60,873 bases of DNA from Intestinimonas sp052065695. GTDB taxonomy: Bacteria > Bacillota > Clostridia > Oscillospirales > Oscillospiraceae. The translations under genes were made by a program, and so were the position numbers. The DNA is taken from contig NZ_JBQHTM010000017.1 in assembly GCF_052065695.1 (NCBI RefSeq), positions 1 to 60,873 of the forward strand. Reading direction: 5' to 3'. Position 1 is the first letter of the stretch; each line of letters opens with the position of its first letter. This document shows, piece after piece, positions 1 through 7,835 of this stretch. The notes under the pieces were generated by a model. That model had not been told where the DNA came from and did no database searches. It saw nothing but the letters and a program-made list of their open reading frames with translations.

Positions 1-20
1 GGAAAGGGAAGTTTGACAAA

Positions 21-60
21 GCTTTCTTTGCATGCTTTCTTTCTCAAAAGGAAGTATGCG
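21..60 (+). repeat. T-rich palindromic repeat, copy abutting tRNA-Lys
   Basis: A 40-base T-rich stretch aligns block by block, without gaps, with positions 311-350. It runs directly into the first bases of tRNA-Lys. It has the same layout as the other copies in this window: a short TTTCTTTG lead, then an imperfect inverted repeat centred on TCAAAAG. The inverted repeat is less perfect here than at 321-348. Function unknown. Confidence 0.6.
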
Positions 61-133
61 CCTTTAGCTCAGTTGGTAGAGCAACTGACTCTTAATCAGT
101 GGGTCCCCGGTTCGAATCCGTGAAGGCGCACCA
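58..133 (+). tRNA. tRNA-Lys (CTT)
   Basis: A complete cloverleaf can be drawn. The acceptor stem GCGCCTT pairs with AAGGCGC, followed by discriminator A and an encoded CCA. The D arm contains AGCTCAGTTGGTAGAGC. The anticodon stem ACTGA/TCAGT encloses loop CTCTTAA, giving anticodon CTT. The T arm contains GGTTCGAATCC. It lies three bases before tRNA-Glu, so the two are probably co-transcribed. Confidence 0.97.
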
Positions 134-136
134 CAC

Positions 137-211
137 GGCCCGTTGGTCAAGCGGCTAAGACGGCGGCCTCTCACGCCGCAAACGTGGGTTCGATTCCCGC
201 ACGGGTCACCA
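137..211 (+). tRNA. tRNA-Glu (CTC)
   Basis: Acceptor strand GGCCCGT pairs with ACGGGTC (one G-U pair), followed by discriminator A and an encoded CCA. The anticodon stem GCGGC/GCCGC encloses loop CTCTCAC, giving anticodon CTC. The T arm contains GGGTTCGATTCCC. It sits directly downstream of tRNA-Lys and is followed at once by an 11-bp-arm palindrome. Confidence 0.96.
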
Positions 212-240
212 ATTACTTTCTCCTGAAAGAGAAAGTAATT
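211..240. repeat. Inverted repeat after tRNA-Glu
   Basis: The arms AATTACTTTCT and AGAAAGTAATT are perfect 11-base inverted repeats around an 8-base loop, starting at the last A of the tRNA CCA. It resembles the T-rich repeat family in this window (TTACTTTCT motif). It could act as a 3' processing or termination structure for the tRNA transcript, but no U-tract beyond TT follows. Confidence 0.6.
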
Positions 241-310
241 GAAAGTGAGAATCAACTGAATAAAGCACTTACTGTTGAGAAAGACGGTAAGGAGAGAAAA
301 GTTCTCTGAA

Positions 311-347
311 GTTTTCTTTGCTTACTTTCTTTTTCAAAAGAAAGTAA

Positions 348-348
<1 letters not shown>
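311..348 (+). repeat. T-rich palindromic repeat abutting 5S rRNA
   Basis: A lead GTTTTCTTTG is followed by 13-base perfect inverted arms, CTTACTTTCTTTT and AAAAGAAAGTAAG, around TC. The right arm runs into the 5' end of the 5S rRNA. The same block structure precedes tRNA-Lys at 21-60, and related copies lie at 13740-13775 and 21434-21469. Confidence 0.75.
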
Positions 349-463
<115 letters not shown>

Positions 464-464
464 C

Positions 465-496
465 AAAAAACGGACTTCTTAGGAAGTCCGTTTTTT
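465..496 (+). terminator. Rho-independent terminator after 5S rRNA
   Basis: The stem CGGACTTC/GAAGTCCG with loop TTAG is flanked by A6 and T6 tracts. It ends the tRNA-5S transcript and could work on either strand, so it may also stop transcription from the DUF1643 gene opposite. Confidence 0.9.
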
Positions 497-530
497 GCAT
501 GCCTGATAAAATGTGGGCAGCTCCGCTGCC

Positions 531-1163
531 TCACGCATGATCCAGTACGTGGGAAACATAGTCCTTCACATCAAAGGGGTCCAAAGGGCTGTCCTTGCGT
601 AGATAGAGGGGATGGTGGGGGTGACCTTTGGCGGAGCGTTTTCCGGAAGAGAACCACTGGGCGTTAAAGTCTTGTCCCACGGCGATCATGTCCCGCACGC
701 AGACGGGCAGATAAGGCCGCTTTTCGATGATATTACCCCAGGCGGCCCAGATGGCGGGGCGGCCGCTCCTGGTCTGCTCCAGGGCGTAGCGGAAGGCCGC
801 CATATTTTCGGCGTGGAGTTGGGGATTGAGGGTGCGCTCCATATCGTCGGGGCGGGTGGCCCGCTGGGCATATACGTTGAACATAATGAAGCTGTCATAG
901 CCGTTGCCCAGGGCGATCCGCTCCACCGATTTGAGGGTGTTGTCCAGGGCGTTGGGAGCGGCGGTGGAGGGATTCACCCCCACGCAGACGAGGGGCTTCT
1001 CTCCGCGGGTTCCCAGGATGTACCGGTACTCCGAATAAAAATTGGGGACATAGAGCCACTGATTGACATCGTAGTCCGAAGAGGGCCTGAGGGCCTGCTC
1101 CAGGGCATCGGCAAAGGAGAGAACTGTGAGCTGAGATGTGGTGTCACAGGCGGGAATGTGCAT
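531..1163 (-). CDS. DUF1643 family protein
   Basis: A 210-residue soluble protein with the hallmarks of the DUF1643 family: the GVNPSTA motif near residue 60, a central segment with NVYAQRATRP, an AAWGN motif, and a C-terminal GHPHHPLYLRKDSPLDPF segment. The biochemical role of the family is not established. The start is the ATG at 1163, preceded by AGGAGG at good spacing. It is divergent from sfsA, with only about 70 bases between the start codons, so the two promoters share that gap. No signal peptide or membrane segment is seen. Confidence 0.85.
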   Translation of the reverse strand: MHIPACDTTSQLTVLSFADALEQALRPSSDYDVNQWLYVPNFYSEYRYILGTRGEKPLVCVGVNPSTAAPNALDNTLKSVERIALGNGYDSFIMFNVYAQRATRPDDMERTLNPQLHAENMAAFRYALEQTRSGRPAIWAAWGNIIEKRPYLPVCVRDMIAVGQDFNAQWFSSGKRSAKGHPHHPLYLRKDSPLDPFDVKDYVSHVLDHA

Positions 1164-1234
1164 GGTGATACCTCCTGACGGTGGGATGGGGCCGCTACGC
1201 AGTCTAAGACAAGGATACAGACAGAGGAGAAAAG

Positions 1235-1921
1235 ATGCAATACCAAACTGTGAAAAAGGCGGTTTTTTTGCGCCGTCCCAACCGCTTCATTGCCCAGGTG
1301 GAGTTGGAGGGAGCCGAGGAGACCGTCCATGTCAAGAACACCGGCCGGTGTCGGGAGCTGCTGGTGCCGGGAGCCACGATCTACCTGGCGGAGGGGACAA
1401 ATCCCAGCCGGAAGACCCGGTATGATCTCATCGCAGTGGAGAAGGGGAAGCGCCTCATTAACATGGATGCCCAGGCGCCCAACCAGGTCTTTGGGGAGTG
1501 GGCCGCTGCCGGCGGTTTTCGGTCTGATCTTTCATTGCTGCGCCCGGAGACTACATGGGGGAATTCCAGGTTCGATTTCTACTGGGAGTCATTAGAAAAT
1601 GACAGGAAAGGTTTCGTGGAGGTGAAGGGTGTCACCCTGGAAGAGGGGGGTGCCGTCTACTTTCCCGACGCCCCCACGGAGCGGGGCGTCAAGCATGTGG
1701 AGGAGCTCATGGCCTGCCGGGCGGCGGGCTACGAGGCGGCGCTGTTCCTGGTGGTCCAGATGGAAGGGGTGGCCTTCTGGTCTCCCAACGACCGGACTCA
1801 CCCCGCCTTCGGCGAGGCGGTGCGGCGGGCCGCGGCGGCTGGTGTGGAAATTCTATGCCGGGACTGCCGGGTGTCGACGGATGCGATCAGCATGGGAGAA
1901 CCGGTGGAGATCCGTCTCTGA
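1235..1921 (+). CDS. sfsA: SfsA family DNA/RNA nuclease-like protein
   Basis: This 228-residue protein matches SfsA (sugar fermentation stimulation protein) end to end. The N-terminal small domain carries FLRRPNRFIAQVE and VHVKNTGRCRELL. The C-terminal part carries SRFDFYWE and then FVEVKGVTL, the D...ExK arrangement of a PD-(D/E)XK nuclease fold, followed by YFPDAPTERGVKH. Family members bind nucleic acid; the physiological role is unsettled. The start ATG follows AGAGGAGAAAAG. It is monocistronic: the next gene has its own promoter 100 bases downstream. Confidence 0.93.
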   Translation: MQYQTVKKAVFLRRPNRFIAQVELEGAEETVHVKNTGRCRELLVPGATIYLAEGTNPSRKTRYDLIAVEKGKRLINMDAQAPNQVFGEWAAAGGFRSDLSLLRPETTWGNSRFDFYWESLENDRKGFVEVKGVTLEEGGAVYFPDAPTERGVKHVEELMACRAAGYEAALFLVVQMEGVAFWSPNDRTHPAFGEAVRRAAAAGVEILCRDCRVSTDAISMGEPVEIRL

Positions 1922-2021
1922 GTCGTAAAATTTTGCAGGATTTGGACTGACCATATTTCATAAACATAGCTGCAAAAGGCAGAAAAAAGGTGGGAGGTCT
2001 CACAAACTTCATTGGACTGCC

Positions 2022-2050
2022 TTGACAAAGTTCAGGGAAGCGTGTAAACT
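2022..2050 (+). promoter_or_regulatory. Sigma-A-type promoter for amt-PII
   Basis: TTGACA (2022-2027) and TAAACT (2045-2050) are separated by 17 bases. The predicted start near 2057 lies only a few bases before a strong terminator-like hairpin, so transcripts from this promoter must pass a terminator to reach the gene. Confidence 0.75.
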
Positions 2051-2063
2051 GCCCCCAACAAGG

Positions 2064-2113
2064 CAAGGGCGCTCGATCCGCTGACGATGGCGGAGCGAGC
2101 GCCCTTGTTTTTT
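2064..2113 (+). terminator. Terminator-like hairpin in the amt leader
   Basis: The stem AAGGGCGCTCG/CGAGCGCCCTT (11 bp) extends inward by five more pairs after one mismatch, and is followed by GTTTTTTT. It lies between the amt promoter and its ribosome binding site (GGAGGAGG, about 2118-2126). It could terminate sfsA read-through, but its position after the promoter suggests a conditional attenuator or a short RNA. Confidence 0.8.
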
Positions 2114-2133
2114 TACAGGAGGAGGAATGGAAT

Positions 2134-3834
2134 ATGTATTCGTCGGTCAACACCATCTGGGTGCTTCTGGGCGCGGCACTGGTCTTCTTCATGCAGGCTG
2201 GATTCGCCATGTGCGAAGCGGGCTTTACCAGAAGCAAGAACACAGGCAATATCCTGATGAAAAACCTGATGGACTTCTGCATTGGCACCCCGGTCTACTG
2301 GCTGGTGGGCTTCGGTCTGATGTTCGGTGGGGCGGGCGCCATCATCGGCGGCTTTGATCCCATGGTGCGGGGTGACTACTCCGCCGTCCTGCCGGCCGGT
2401 GTACCCCTGTTTGCGTTCTTCATCTTCCAGACGGTTTTCTGCGCCACGGCCGCTACCATCGTCTCCGGCGCCATGGCGGAGCGGACCAAGTTCATCTCCT
2501 ACTGCATCTACTCCTTGATGATATCTCTGGTGATCTACCCCGTGTCCGGACACTGGATCTGGGGCGGTGGTTGGCTGGCCCAGCTGGGTTTCCATGATTT
2601 CGCCGGCTCCACCGCCGTCCACATGGTAGGTGGCATTGCCGCCGGCGTGGGCGCCAAGATCCTTGGGCCCCGGATCGGTAAGTACGACAAGAACGGCAAG
2701 CCCCAGGCTATCCTGGGCCACAATCTCTCCATCGGCGCGCTGGGAGTCTTCATCCTCTGGTTCTGCTGGTTCGGTTTCAACGGCTGCTCCACCGTGGCCA
2801 TGGACAGTGACAGTGTTATGGAGTTGGCCGGCGCTATCTTTTGCACCACCAACATGTCGGCCGCTGTGGCCTGTGTGGTCACTATGATCTTCACCTGGCT
2901 GCGGTACGGCAAGCCCGACGTGTCCATGACCTTCAACGCGGCCCTGGGCGGTCTGGTGGCCATTACCGCCGGCTGCGACATGGTCTCTATCTTTGGGGCC
3001 GCCGTCATCGGTGCCTGCGCCGGTATCGTGCTTCCCCTGGCGGTGGAGTTCTTCGACAAGGTGGCCAAGATCGATGATCCTGTGGGCGCCATCTCAGTCC
3101 ACGGTGTCTGCGGCGCCATGGGTACCCTGCTCACCGGCCTGCTGGCGGTGGACGGCGGCCTCTTCTACGGCGGCGGCCCCTCTTTCTTCGTTACCCAGTG
3201 CATTGGCGTGATCTCCGTGGCGGTGTGGGTGTTGGTGACCATCACCATCGTCTTCCTGGTGCTCAAGCACACCATCGGCCTGCGCTGCTCCGCTCAGGAG
3301 GAGATCGACGGCCTGGACATCCACGAGCACGGCCTGGCCTCCGCTTATGCCGACTTCATGCCGGCGGGTGGTCTCACCGGTCCTGTGGAGTCTGTGGCCA
3401 TCAGCAGCGGCGCCAGCGAGGACGAGGCGGTGCCCGTCCAGGTGGTGGCCCGGGAGAAGTCCGGAATCTCTGCTTCCGATGTGAAGCTCTCCAAGGTGAC
3501 CATTGTTTGTAACCAGGCGCGGTTTGAAACGCTAAAGAGCGCTATGAACGCCATCGGCGTCACAGGCATGACGGTGACCCAGGTGCTGGGCTGTGGCGTG
3601 CAGAAGGGCCGCACTGAGTACTACCGCGGCGTGGAGATGACCATGAACCTGCTGCCCAAGGTGCAGGTGGACGTGGTGGTCTCCAAGGTGCCGGTATCTG
3701 CTGTGGTGGCCGCCGCCAAGCGGGCGCTGTTCACCGGCCACATCGGCGACGGCAAGATCTTCATCTACGATGTGGAAAACGTGATCAAGGTCCGTACCGG
3801 CGAGGAGGGCTTCGATGCCCTCCAGGGCGATTAA
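2134..3834 (+). CDS. amt: Ammonium transporter with fused C-terminal PII domain
   Basis: A 566-residue two-part protein. Residues 1 to about 400 are an Amt/Mep/Rh channel with many membrane spans. It has the twin pore histidines in TAVHMVGG and ISVHGVCG, and the N-terminal MCEAGFTRSKN signature. Residues about 450-566 are a complete PII (GlnB/GlnK) domain: T-loop GRTEYYRGVEM with the tyrosine (residue about 497) that is uridylylated in enteric PII, the B-loop TGHIGDGKIF and the C-loop VRTGEE. PII normally blocks Amt from a separate gene; here sensor and channel are one chain. The start ATG follows GGAGGAGG. Expression probably depends on the leader hairpin just upstream. Confidence 0.95.
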   Translation: MYSSVNTIWVLLGAALVFFMQAGFAMCEAGFTRSKNTGNILMKNLMDFCIGTPVYWLVGFGLMFGGAGAIIGGFDPMVRGDYSAVLPAGVPLFAFFIFQTVFCATAATIVSGAMAERTKFISYCIYSLMISLVIYPVSGHWIWGGGWLAQLGFHDFAGSTAVHMVGGIAAGVGAKILGPRIGKYDKNGKPQAILGHNLSIGALGVFILWFCWFGFNGCSTVAMDSDSVMELAGAIFCTTNMSAAVACVVTMIFTWLRYGKPDVSMTFNAALGGLVAITAGCDMVSIFGAAVIGACAGIVLPLAVEFFDKVAKIDDPVGAISVHGVCGAMGTLLTGLLAVDGGLFYGGGPSFFVTQCIGVISVAVWVLVTITIVFLVLKHTIGLRCSAQEEIDGLDIHEHGLASAYADFMPAGGLTGPVESVAISSGASEDEAVPVQVVAREKSGISASDVKLSKVTIVCNQARFETLKSAMNAIGVTGMTVTQVLGCGVQKGRTEYYRGVEMTMNLLPKVQVDVVVSKVPVSAVVAAAKRALFTGHIGDGKIFIYDVENVIKVRTGEEGFDALQGD

Positions 3835-3842
3835 CGAAAGAA

Positions 3843-3887
3843 AAAACAACAGGGGATGTGGACTGCGGTCCATGTCCCCTGTTGTTT
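3843..3887 (+). terminator. Terminator after amt
   Basis: A long stem built from AACAACAGGGGATGTGGAC and its complement with loop TGCG is flanked by an A-rich run and TTGTTT. It starts nine bases after the amt stop codon. Confidence 0.85.
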
Positions 3888-3996
3888 ATAGGTTTTTCAT
3901 ATTGGGTGAAGTGGGAGCCATTGCGCCGGAGGGCAGGCTGTGATATGATAATAAAGACTGAACACAACTGCTGTGCAGCGAGAGGAGGGCAGTCCC

Positions 3997-4725
3997 ATGG
4001 AGACACAGATTCAGCGCGTCACTCGTGAGATCCCCCATCGGGGCATTGCCTATCTAATTTTCCAACGCTGTCCGGCGGAGGAACAAAATGAACTGCTGTT
4101 GCGGGAGATCAGGGCACTGAAGGACCAGGGCGCCCGGGAGATCTACGTGGCCTCCACCGACCCGGAGGTGCCTTTTGGGGAGGGAGAGAGCGGACAGGTC
4201 CGCCTCACCCATGTCCACGACATGTTGGAGATGGAGCGGGCGCTGGGCGAGGCCCGTACCCGGCACGGAGGCCGGCTTCGGGCCGTACCGCTGACGGAGG
4301 CGCTGGGAGAGCAGTGGCTGGCCCTCTACAACGAGGCGTTTGCCTCCGTCCCAAATGCCGCTACCTACGGCCAGGAGGAACTGGCGGAGCAGCTGGCCAA
4401 GCCGGGCAGCTGCGGCTTTGTGCTGGAGGGCGAGGAGCCTATCGGCATTTATGAGCTGGACCTCCAGTCCGGGGAGATCGAGGGCATCGGCCTGAAAAAA
4501 ACGGCCCGGGGCAGAGGCCTGGGCCGAGAGCTCCTGCTGCTGACGATGGACCTACTGGCGGAACGTGGACATGACGGCTGCTGGCTGTTGGTCTCCACCG
4601 CCAACCCGGCGGCATACCGGCTTTACCAGGAGACAGGCTTTTCTACTCGGCAGATACGTTCCCGGTGGTTCAGGGCGGAAACAACAGGGCAGAAGGACCG
4701 TGACGCGGAGGAGGATGGGAAATGA
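3997..4725 (+). CDS. GNAT family N-acetyltransferase
   Basis: A 242-residue protein whose C-terminal half (about residues 95-225) is a GNAT fold. Motif A is visible as GIGLKKTARGRGLGRELL, the R-x-x-G-x-G/A acetyl-CoA pyrophosphate loop, followed by NPAAYRLYQETGF, the usual beta-5/alpha-4 segment. The first 90 residues are not recognisable and may bind substrate; the substrate is unknown. An in-frame GTG lies 24 bases upstream, but the ATG at 3997 sits seven bases after GAGGAGGG and is preferred. It overlaps the next gene by four bases (ATGA), so the two are translationally coupled. Confidence 0.85.
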   Translation: METQIQRVTREIPHRGIAYLIFQRCPAEEQNELLLREIRALKDQGAREIYVASTDPEVPFGEGESGQVRLTHVHDMLEMERALGEARTRHGGRLRAVPLTEALGEQWLALYNEAFASVPNAATYGQEELAEQLAKPGSCGFVLEGEEPIGIYELDLQSGEIEGIGLKKTARGRGLGRELLLLTMDLLAERGHDGCWLLVSTANPAAYRLYQETGFSTRQIRSRWFRAETTGQKDRDAEEDGK

Positions 4726-5321
4726 GTTATCAGATCGTGGCCTTTGGAGACTCCAACACCAGATATTATCTGGGTGACACTGGCACGCCTGGACCGCTGG
4801 AGGAGGCCTGGCCTGCCAAACTGGAGGTCATGCTCCGGGCCAGAGGCGTGGACGCGACCGTTAAAAATGAGGGTCACCCCGGCGTTCAGGCCGACTATGC
4901 GATGGAACATTTCCCCGATGCCACCGCCGGTGCAGACCTGTGTGTCCTGGGCTTCGGCACCAACGACGCCAAAAAGCTGGAGGTCCCCTTGGGGGAATTC
5001 CTCTCCGAGATCTCCGACGTGTTGGACCAGGCTGCCGAGGCCGGAATGCCGCTCATCATGCTGGGTATTCCCTGGTTTTCCGAGTTGCTGGCAGGTCCTC
5101 AGCTTCAGAATCGGCTGCCCATCTGGAACGAGTCCCTGTCGAGCCTGTGTGATCAGCTGAACATCCCCTTCGTGGACCTGTATACGCCCTTCAAGGACGA
5201 CCCGGAGCAGTGGTTCAACGAACGGACCACCCCCAAGCGCCACCTCTCTGCTGCGGCCCAGACCAGGGTGGCAGAGCTGTTGCTCCCATTGGTACTCCAG
5301 GAGATGGAGAAGAGAAAATAA
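4722..5321 (+). CDS. SGNH/GDSL family hydrolase
   Basis: A 199-residue protein of the SGNH esterase/acylhydrolase superfamily. Block I is FGDSN near the N-terminus (nucleophile Ser), block III is GTND near residue 83, and a late histidine in KRHLSAAAQ fits the catalytic His of block V, although the usual D-x-x-H is not obvious. No signal peptide is seen, so it probably acts in the cytoplasm on a small ester or acylated metabolite. It is translationally coupled to the acetyltransferase upstream, which suggests an acylation/deacylation pair. A terminator follows. Confidence 0.85.
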   Translation: MSYQIVAFGDSNTRYYLGDTGTPGPLEEAWPAKLEVMLRARGVDATVKNEGHPGVQADYAMEHFPDATAGADLCVLGFGTNDAKKLEVPLGEFLSEISDVLDQAAEAGMPLIMLGIPWFSELLAGPQLQNRLPIWNESLSSLCDQLNIPFVDLYTPFKDDPEQWFNERTTPKRHLSAAAQTRVAELLLPLVLQEMEKRK

Positions 5322-5345
5322 ATCCACAGCCTGTGGAAAGCAAAT

Positions 5346-5385
5346 GCCTGTGTCCCCCACAAAAAGGAGGACACAGGCGTTTTTT
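5346..5385 (+). terminator. Terminator after the SGNH hydrolase gene
   Basis: The stem GCCTGTGTCC/GGACACAGGC is followed by GTTTTTT. It ends exactly where the stop codon of the convergent histidine kinase gene begins. Confidence 0.88.
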
Positions 5386-7040
5386 CATGTGTTTAAAAGT
5401 GGAAGCTCCACCCAGAAGCGGACGCCGTGGGGGAGGTTTTCCACACCGCAGGTGCCACCGTGGAGGGTCACGGTTTCCTTGACCAGGGCCAGCCCCAGGC
5501 CGGTGCCGCCGCTTTGACGGTCCCGGGCGGTGTCGGAGCGGTAGAAAGGCTCGAAAATCCGGGGGAGGGCCTCCGGCGGGATGGTCTCCCCGTCGTTTTC
5601 CACCTGGAGGAGGGCGGTGCTGCCCTTTTCCCGAAGGGTCACCCGAATCTCGCCTCCAGGCGGAGTGTGGCGGAGGGCATTGGAAGCCAAATTGGATACC
5701 ACCAGGGAGAGGCGCCCCTCCTCGCCGGAGACGGTGCAGGGGAGAAGGTCCAGGTCCAGGGTGACGCCGGCGGTCTCCATGGGCCGCTCCATGGTGTGGA
5801 AAACGGTGTCAACCACTCGGTCCAGGGACACAGGAGTGGGCTCGAAATGGGTCTTGCCCGCCTTCATGCGGCTCAAGTCCAGAAGGGAGCTCACCAGGGC
5901 GGCCATCTGGTCGGATTGGTCCATGATGACGTTTAAATACTCTGCACGCTTTTCAGGCGCGATATCCTCCTGTAAGCCCTCGGCATAGGAACGCAGGAGG
6001 GCCAGAGGGGTCTTGAGCTCATGGGCCACGGCATTGGTGAGGTCCCGCTCCCGCTGGAGGCTCCTGGCCTGGGCCCGGGCGGTGAAAAAGGCCAGGAGCA
6101 GGGTGAAGAGCAGGGTGGCTGCGTAGAGGAAAAGCAGGTCGTGGGTGGCCATCAGGGCGGGGCGGTAGGAGACGCCCGTGGCGGAGACCAGTCCGTCATA
6201 GGGGGCCACCGAGCCCACCTGGGCATAGCCGCTGCCGCCCACGGTAGAACCCACCCAGTAGTTGGAGGGAGCGCGGTCCCCCACCAGATTTTCCAGACGC
6301 GTCTCGGCCTCACGGAAAAGCTTTAGTGTGAGCTCCGGGCCGGTCTCCGCCCAGGCCAGGATGGAGCTGAGCTGGATGGAGTCAGAGGTAAAGGTGGTGA
6401 GGGTCTTGCCGTCAAAGAAGGAACTGTCCGTGTCCAGCAGGGTCACCGGCCCATCCTCATACCAGTAGACCAGCTTTTGCGGGTAGACTACGTTGTGCTC
6501 CACCACGCCGGTGATCTCGCTGCGGAGCCCCACGGTGTAGCTCTTCCCCTGGTCCGAACCCAGATAGTCATCGTAGAGCCCGCCCTCGGTGCCGTAGAAG
6601 CGGTTGAACTGCCGGTTTTCCCGGAGAAACTGTCCCAGCGTGAGCTGCTCGTCATCGGTGAGAACGGCGTCAAAGTTCAGATAGTGGTCGTAGACCCCTG
6701 TGCCGGGAAGGGCGAAAGAGCCGGAGGTAAGTAGGCTGCGGCCCATCTCTGTTCCCTCGGTGTCGTAGAGCCGGAAGACCCCCACGGCGCCGTAGGTGGA
6801 GTAATAGGCGTCCATGCGGTCGTCGTACTGGGCGGGCTTGATGGCGGGATCGTAGTCTCCATCCACCACCAGCTGGGCGTTCATCAGGTTCCAGTCCCGG
6901 GCTTCACTGACGCCGCTCTTGAGCCGGGTGGTCTGGGCGTCCAGCTCCCGGAGGGAGAGGAGGAGGACCATCAGGGCCCACAGCAGGAGGAAGCGGGCGG
7001 CGGTGCGGAGAAAGAGCGGCAAGAACAGCTTACGTTTCAT
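5385..7040 (-). CDS. Membrane sensor histidine kinase
   Basis: A 551-residue kinase. One membrane helix lies near residues 12-30, then an extracytoplasmic sensing region of about 270 residues with no recognised fold, and a second helix near 303-322. The HisKA domain has AVAHELKTPL with the phospho-accepting His340. The ATPase domain has the N box (SNLASNALRHTPPGG), the F box (FEPFYRSD) and the G2 box (GGTGLGLAL). The gene starts 24 bases after its partner response regulator, so both form one two-component operon. The signal is unknown. Confidence 0.93.
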   Translation of the reverse strand: MKRKLFLPLFLRTAARFLLLWALMVLLLSLRELDAQTTRLKSGVSEARDWNLMNAQLVVDGDYDPAIKPAQYDDRMDAYYSTYGAVGVFRLYDTEGTEMGRSLLTSGSFALPGTGVYDHYLNFDAVLTDDEQLTLGQFLRENRQFNRFYGTEGGLYDDYLGSDQGKSYTVGLRSEITGVVEHNVVYPQKLVYWYEDGPVTLLDTDSSFFDGKTLTTFTSDSIQLSSILAWAETGPELTLKLFREAETRLENLVGDRAPSNYWVGSTVGGSGYAQVGSVAPYDGLVSATGVSYRPALMATHDLLFLYAATLLFTLLLAFFTARAQARSLQRERDLTNAVAHELKTPLALLRSYAEGLQEDIAPEKRAEYLNVIMDQSDQMAALVSSLLDLSRMKAGKTHFEPTPVSLDRVVDTVFHTMERPMETAGVTLDLDLLPCTVSGEEGRLSLVVSNLASNALRHTPPGGEIRVTLREKGSTALLQVENDGETIPPEALPRIFEPFYRSDTARDRQSGGTGLGLALVKETVTLHGGTCGVENLPHGVRFWVELPLLNT

Positions 7041-7064
7041 AGGAGGCTCCCTTCCGGCGGGCGG

Positions 7065-7733
7065 CTACTCCGACTCAAGCTTGTAGCCCGCCTTGAACAC
7101 GGTCTTGATCTGTTTTCCGGCACTCCCCAGGGCGGCGCGGAGGTTCTTGATCTGCACGTCCACCGCCCGGTCCTCGCCCTCAAAATCCCAGCCCCACACC
7201 CGGGTGAGGAGCTGTTCCCGGGAGAGGACCTTGCCCTGGTTTCGGAGGAGGCAGAGAAGAAGATTATACTCCCGAGGGGACAATTTGACTTGCGTATTAC
7301 TTACTGTACACAACATTGCCCCTGGTTGGAGCCGAATTTCCCCACAGACCAGGGCGCCGTCCTCGGTACCCCGGCTCCGGCGGATGAGAGCGGTAGTCTT
7401 GGCGTAGAGAAGGGCCAGGGAGAAGGGTTTCGTCACATAGTCGTCCGCACCCAGGGCGTAACCGTGGAGGGCCTGCTCCTCTCCGCCCAGGGCGGTGAGG
7501 AAGAGGATGGGTAGATTGCTCTCCCGACGGATGGCACGGCAGACGCCGTAGCCGTCCAGCCCCGGCATCATCACGTCCAACAGCACCGCGTCGTAGTCCC
7601 GCCGGGCGAAATACTCCAGAGCAGCATCGCCGTCCGGGGCCAGATCGCTGTCCACCCCGTGGGCGGTAAAATAGTCCTGAAGGATGGTCCCCATCCGGGG
7701 TTCGTCCTCTACGATCAGGATGGTGTCCGGCAC
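7065..7733 (-). CDS. OmpR/PhoB-type response regulator
   Basis: A 222-residue regulator. The receiver domain (residues 1-115) has the acidic pair ED at 9-10, phospho-acceptor Asp53 in LLDVMMPG and the switch lysine in DDYVTKPF. The C-terminal winged helix (about 125-220) has LSPREYNLLLCL and RAVDVQIKNLR, typical of the OmpR DNA-binding domain. The start is GTG at 7733, placed after AGAGGGGGAGA. It is the first gene of the two-component operon, with a possible promoter (TTGGAC and an AT-rich -10) in the gap before 7790. Confidence 0.94.
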   Translation of the reverse strand: MPDTILIVEDEPRMGTILQDYFTAHGVDSDLAPDGDAALEYFARRDYDAVLLDVMMPGLDGYGVCRAIRRESNLPILFLTALGGEEQALHGYALGADDYVTKPFSLALLYAKTTALIRRSRGTEDGALVCGEIRLQPGAMLCTVSNTQVKLSPREYNLLLCLLRNQGKVLSREQLLTRVWGWDFEGEDRAVDVQIKNLRAALGSAGKQIKTVFKAGYKLESE

Positions 7734-7789
7734 GGCCGTCTCCCCCTCTCTGTTGTTATCCTATCCGATAGATGTGTCCAAGTTGTGTT

Positions 7790-7830
7790 TGAAAAAACAC
7801 CCGGAGGGTATGCTCCCCTCCGGGTGTCCT
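7790..7830 (-). terminator. Terminator of the XpaC-TelA-TPM operon
   Basis: On the minus strand the stem ACACCCGGAGGG/CCCTCCGGGTGT is followed by T6. It lies just after the TPM protein stop codon and before the response-regulator promoter region. Confidence 0.88.
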
Positions 7831-7835
7831 GTCTG

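Noticed and set aside
2064..2106. ANTAR-type antiterminator target in the amt leader
   Set aside because: Such targets need two hairpins with A1/G4 hexaloops. Only one hairpin is present, and its best hexaloop reads GACGAT with no A at position 1.
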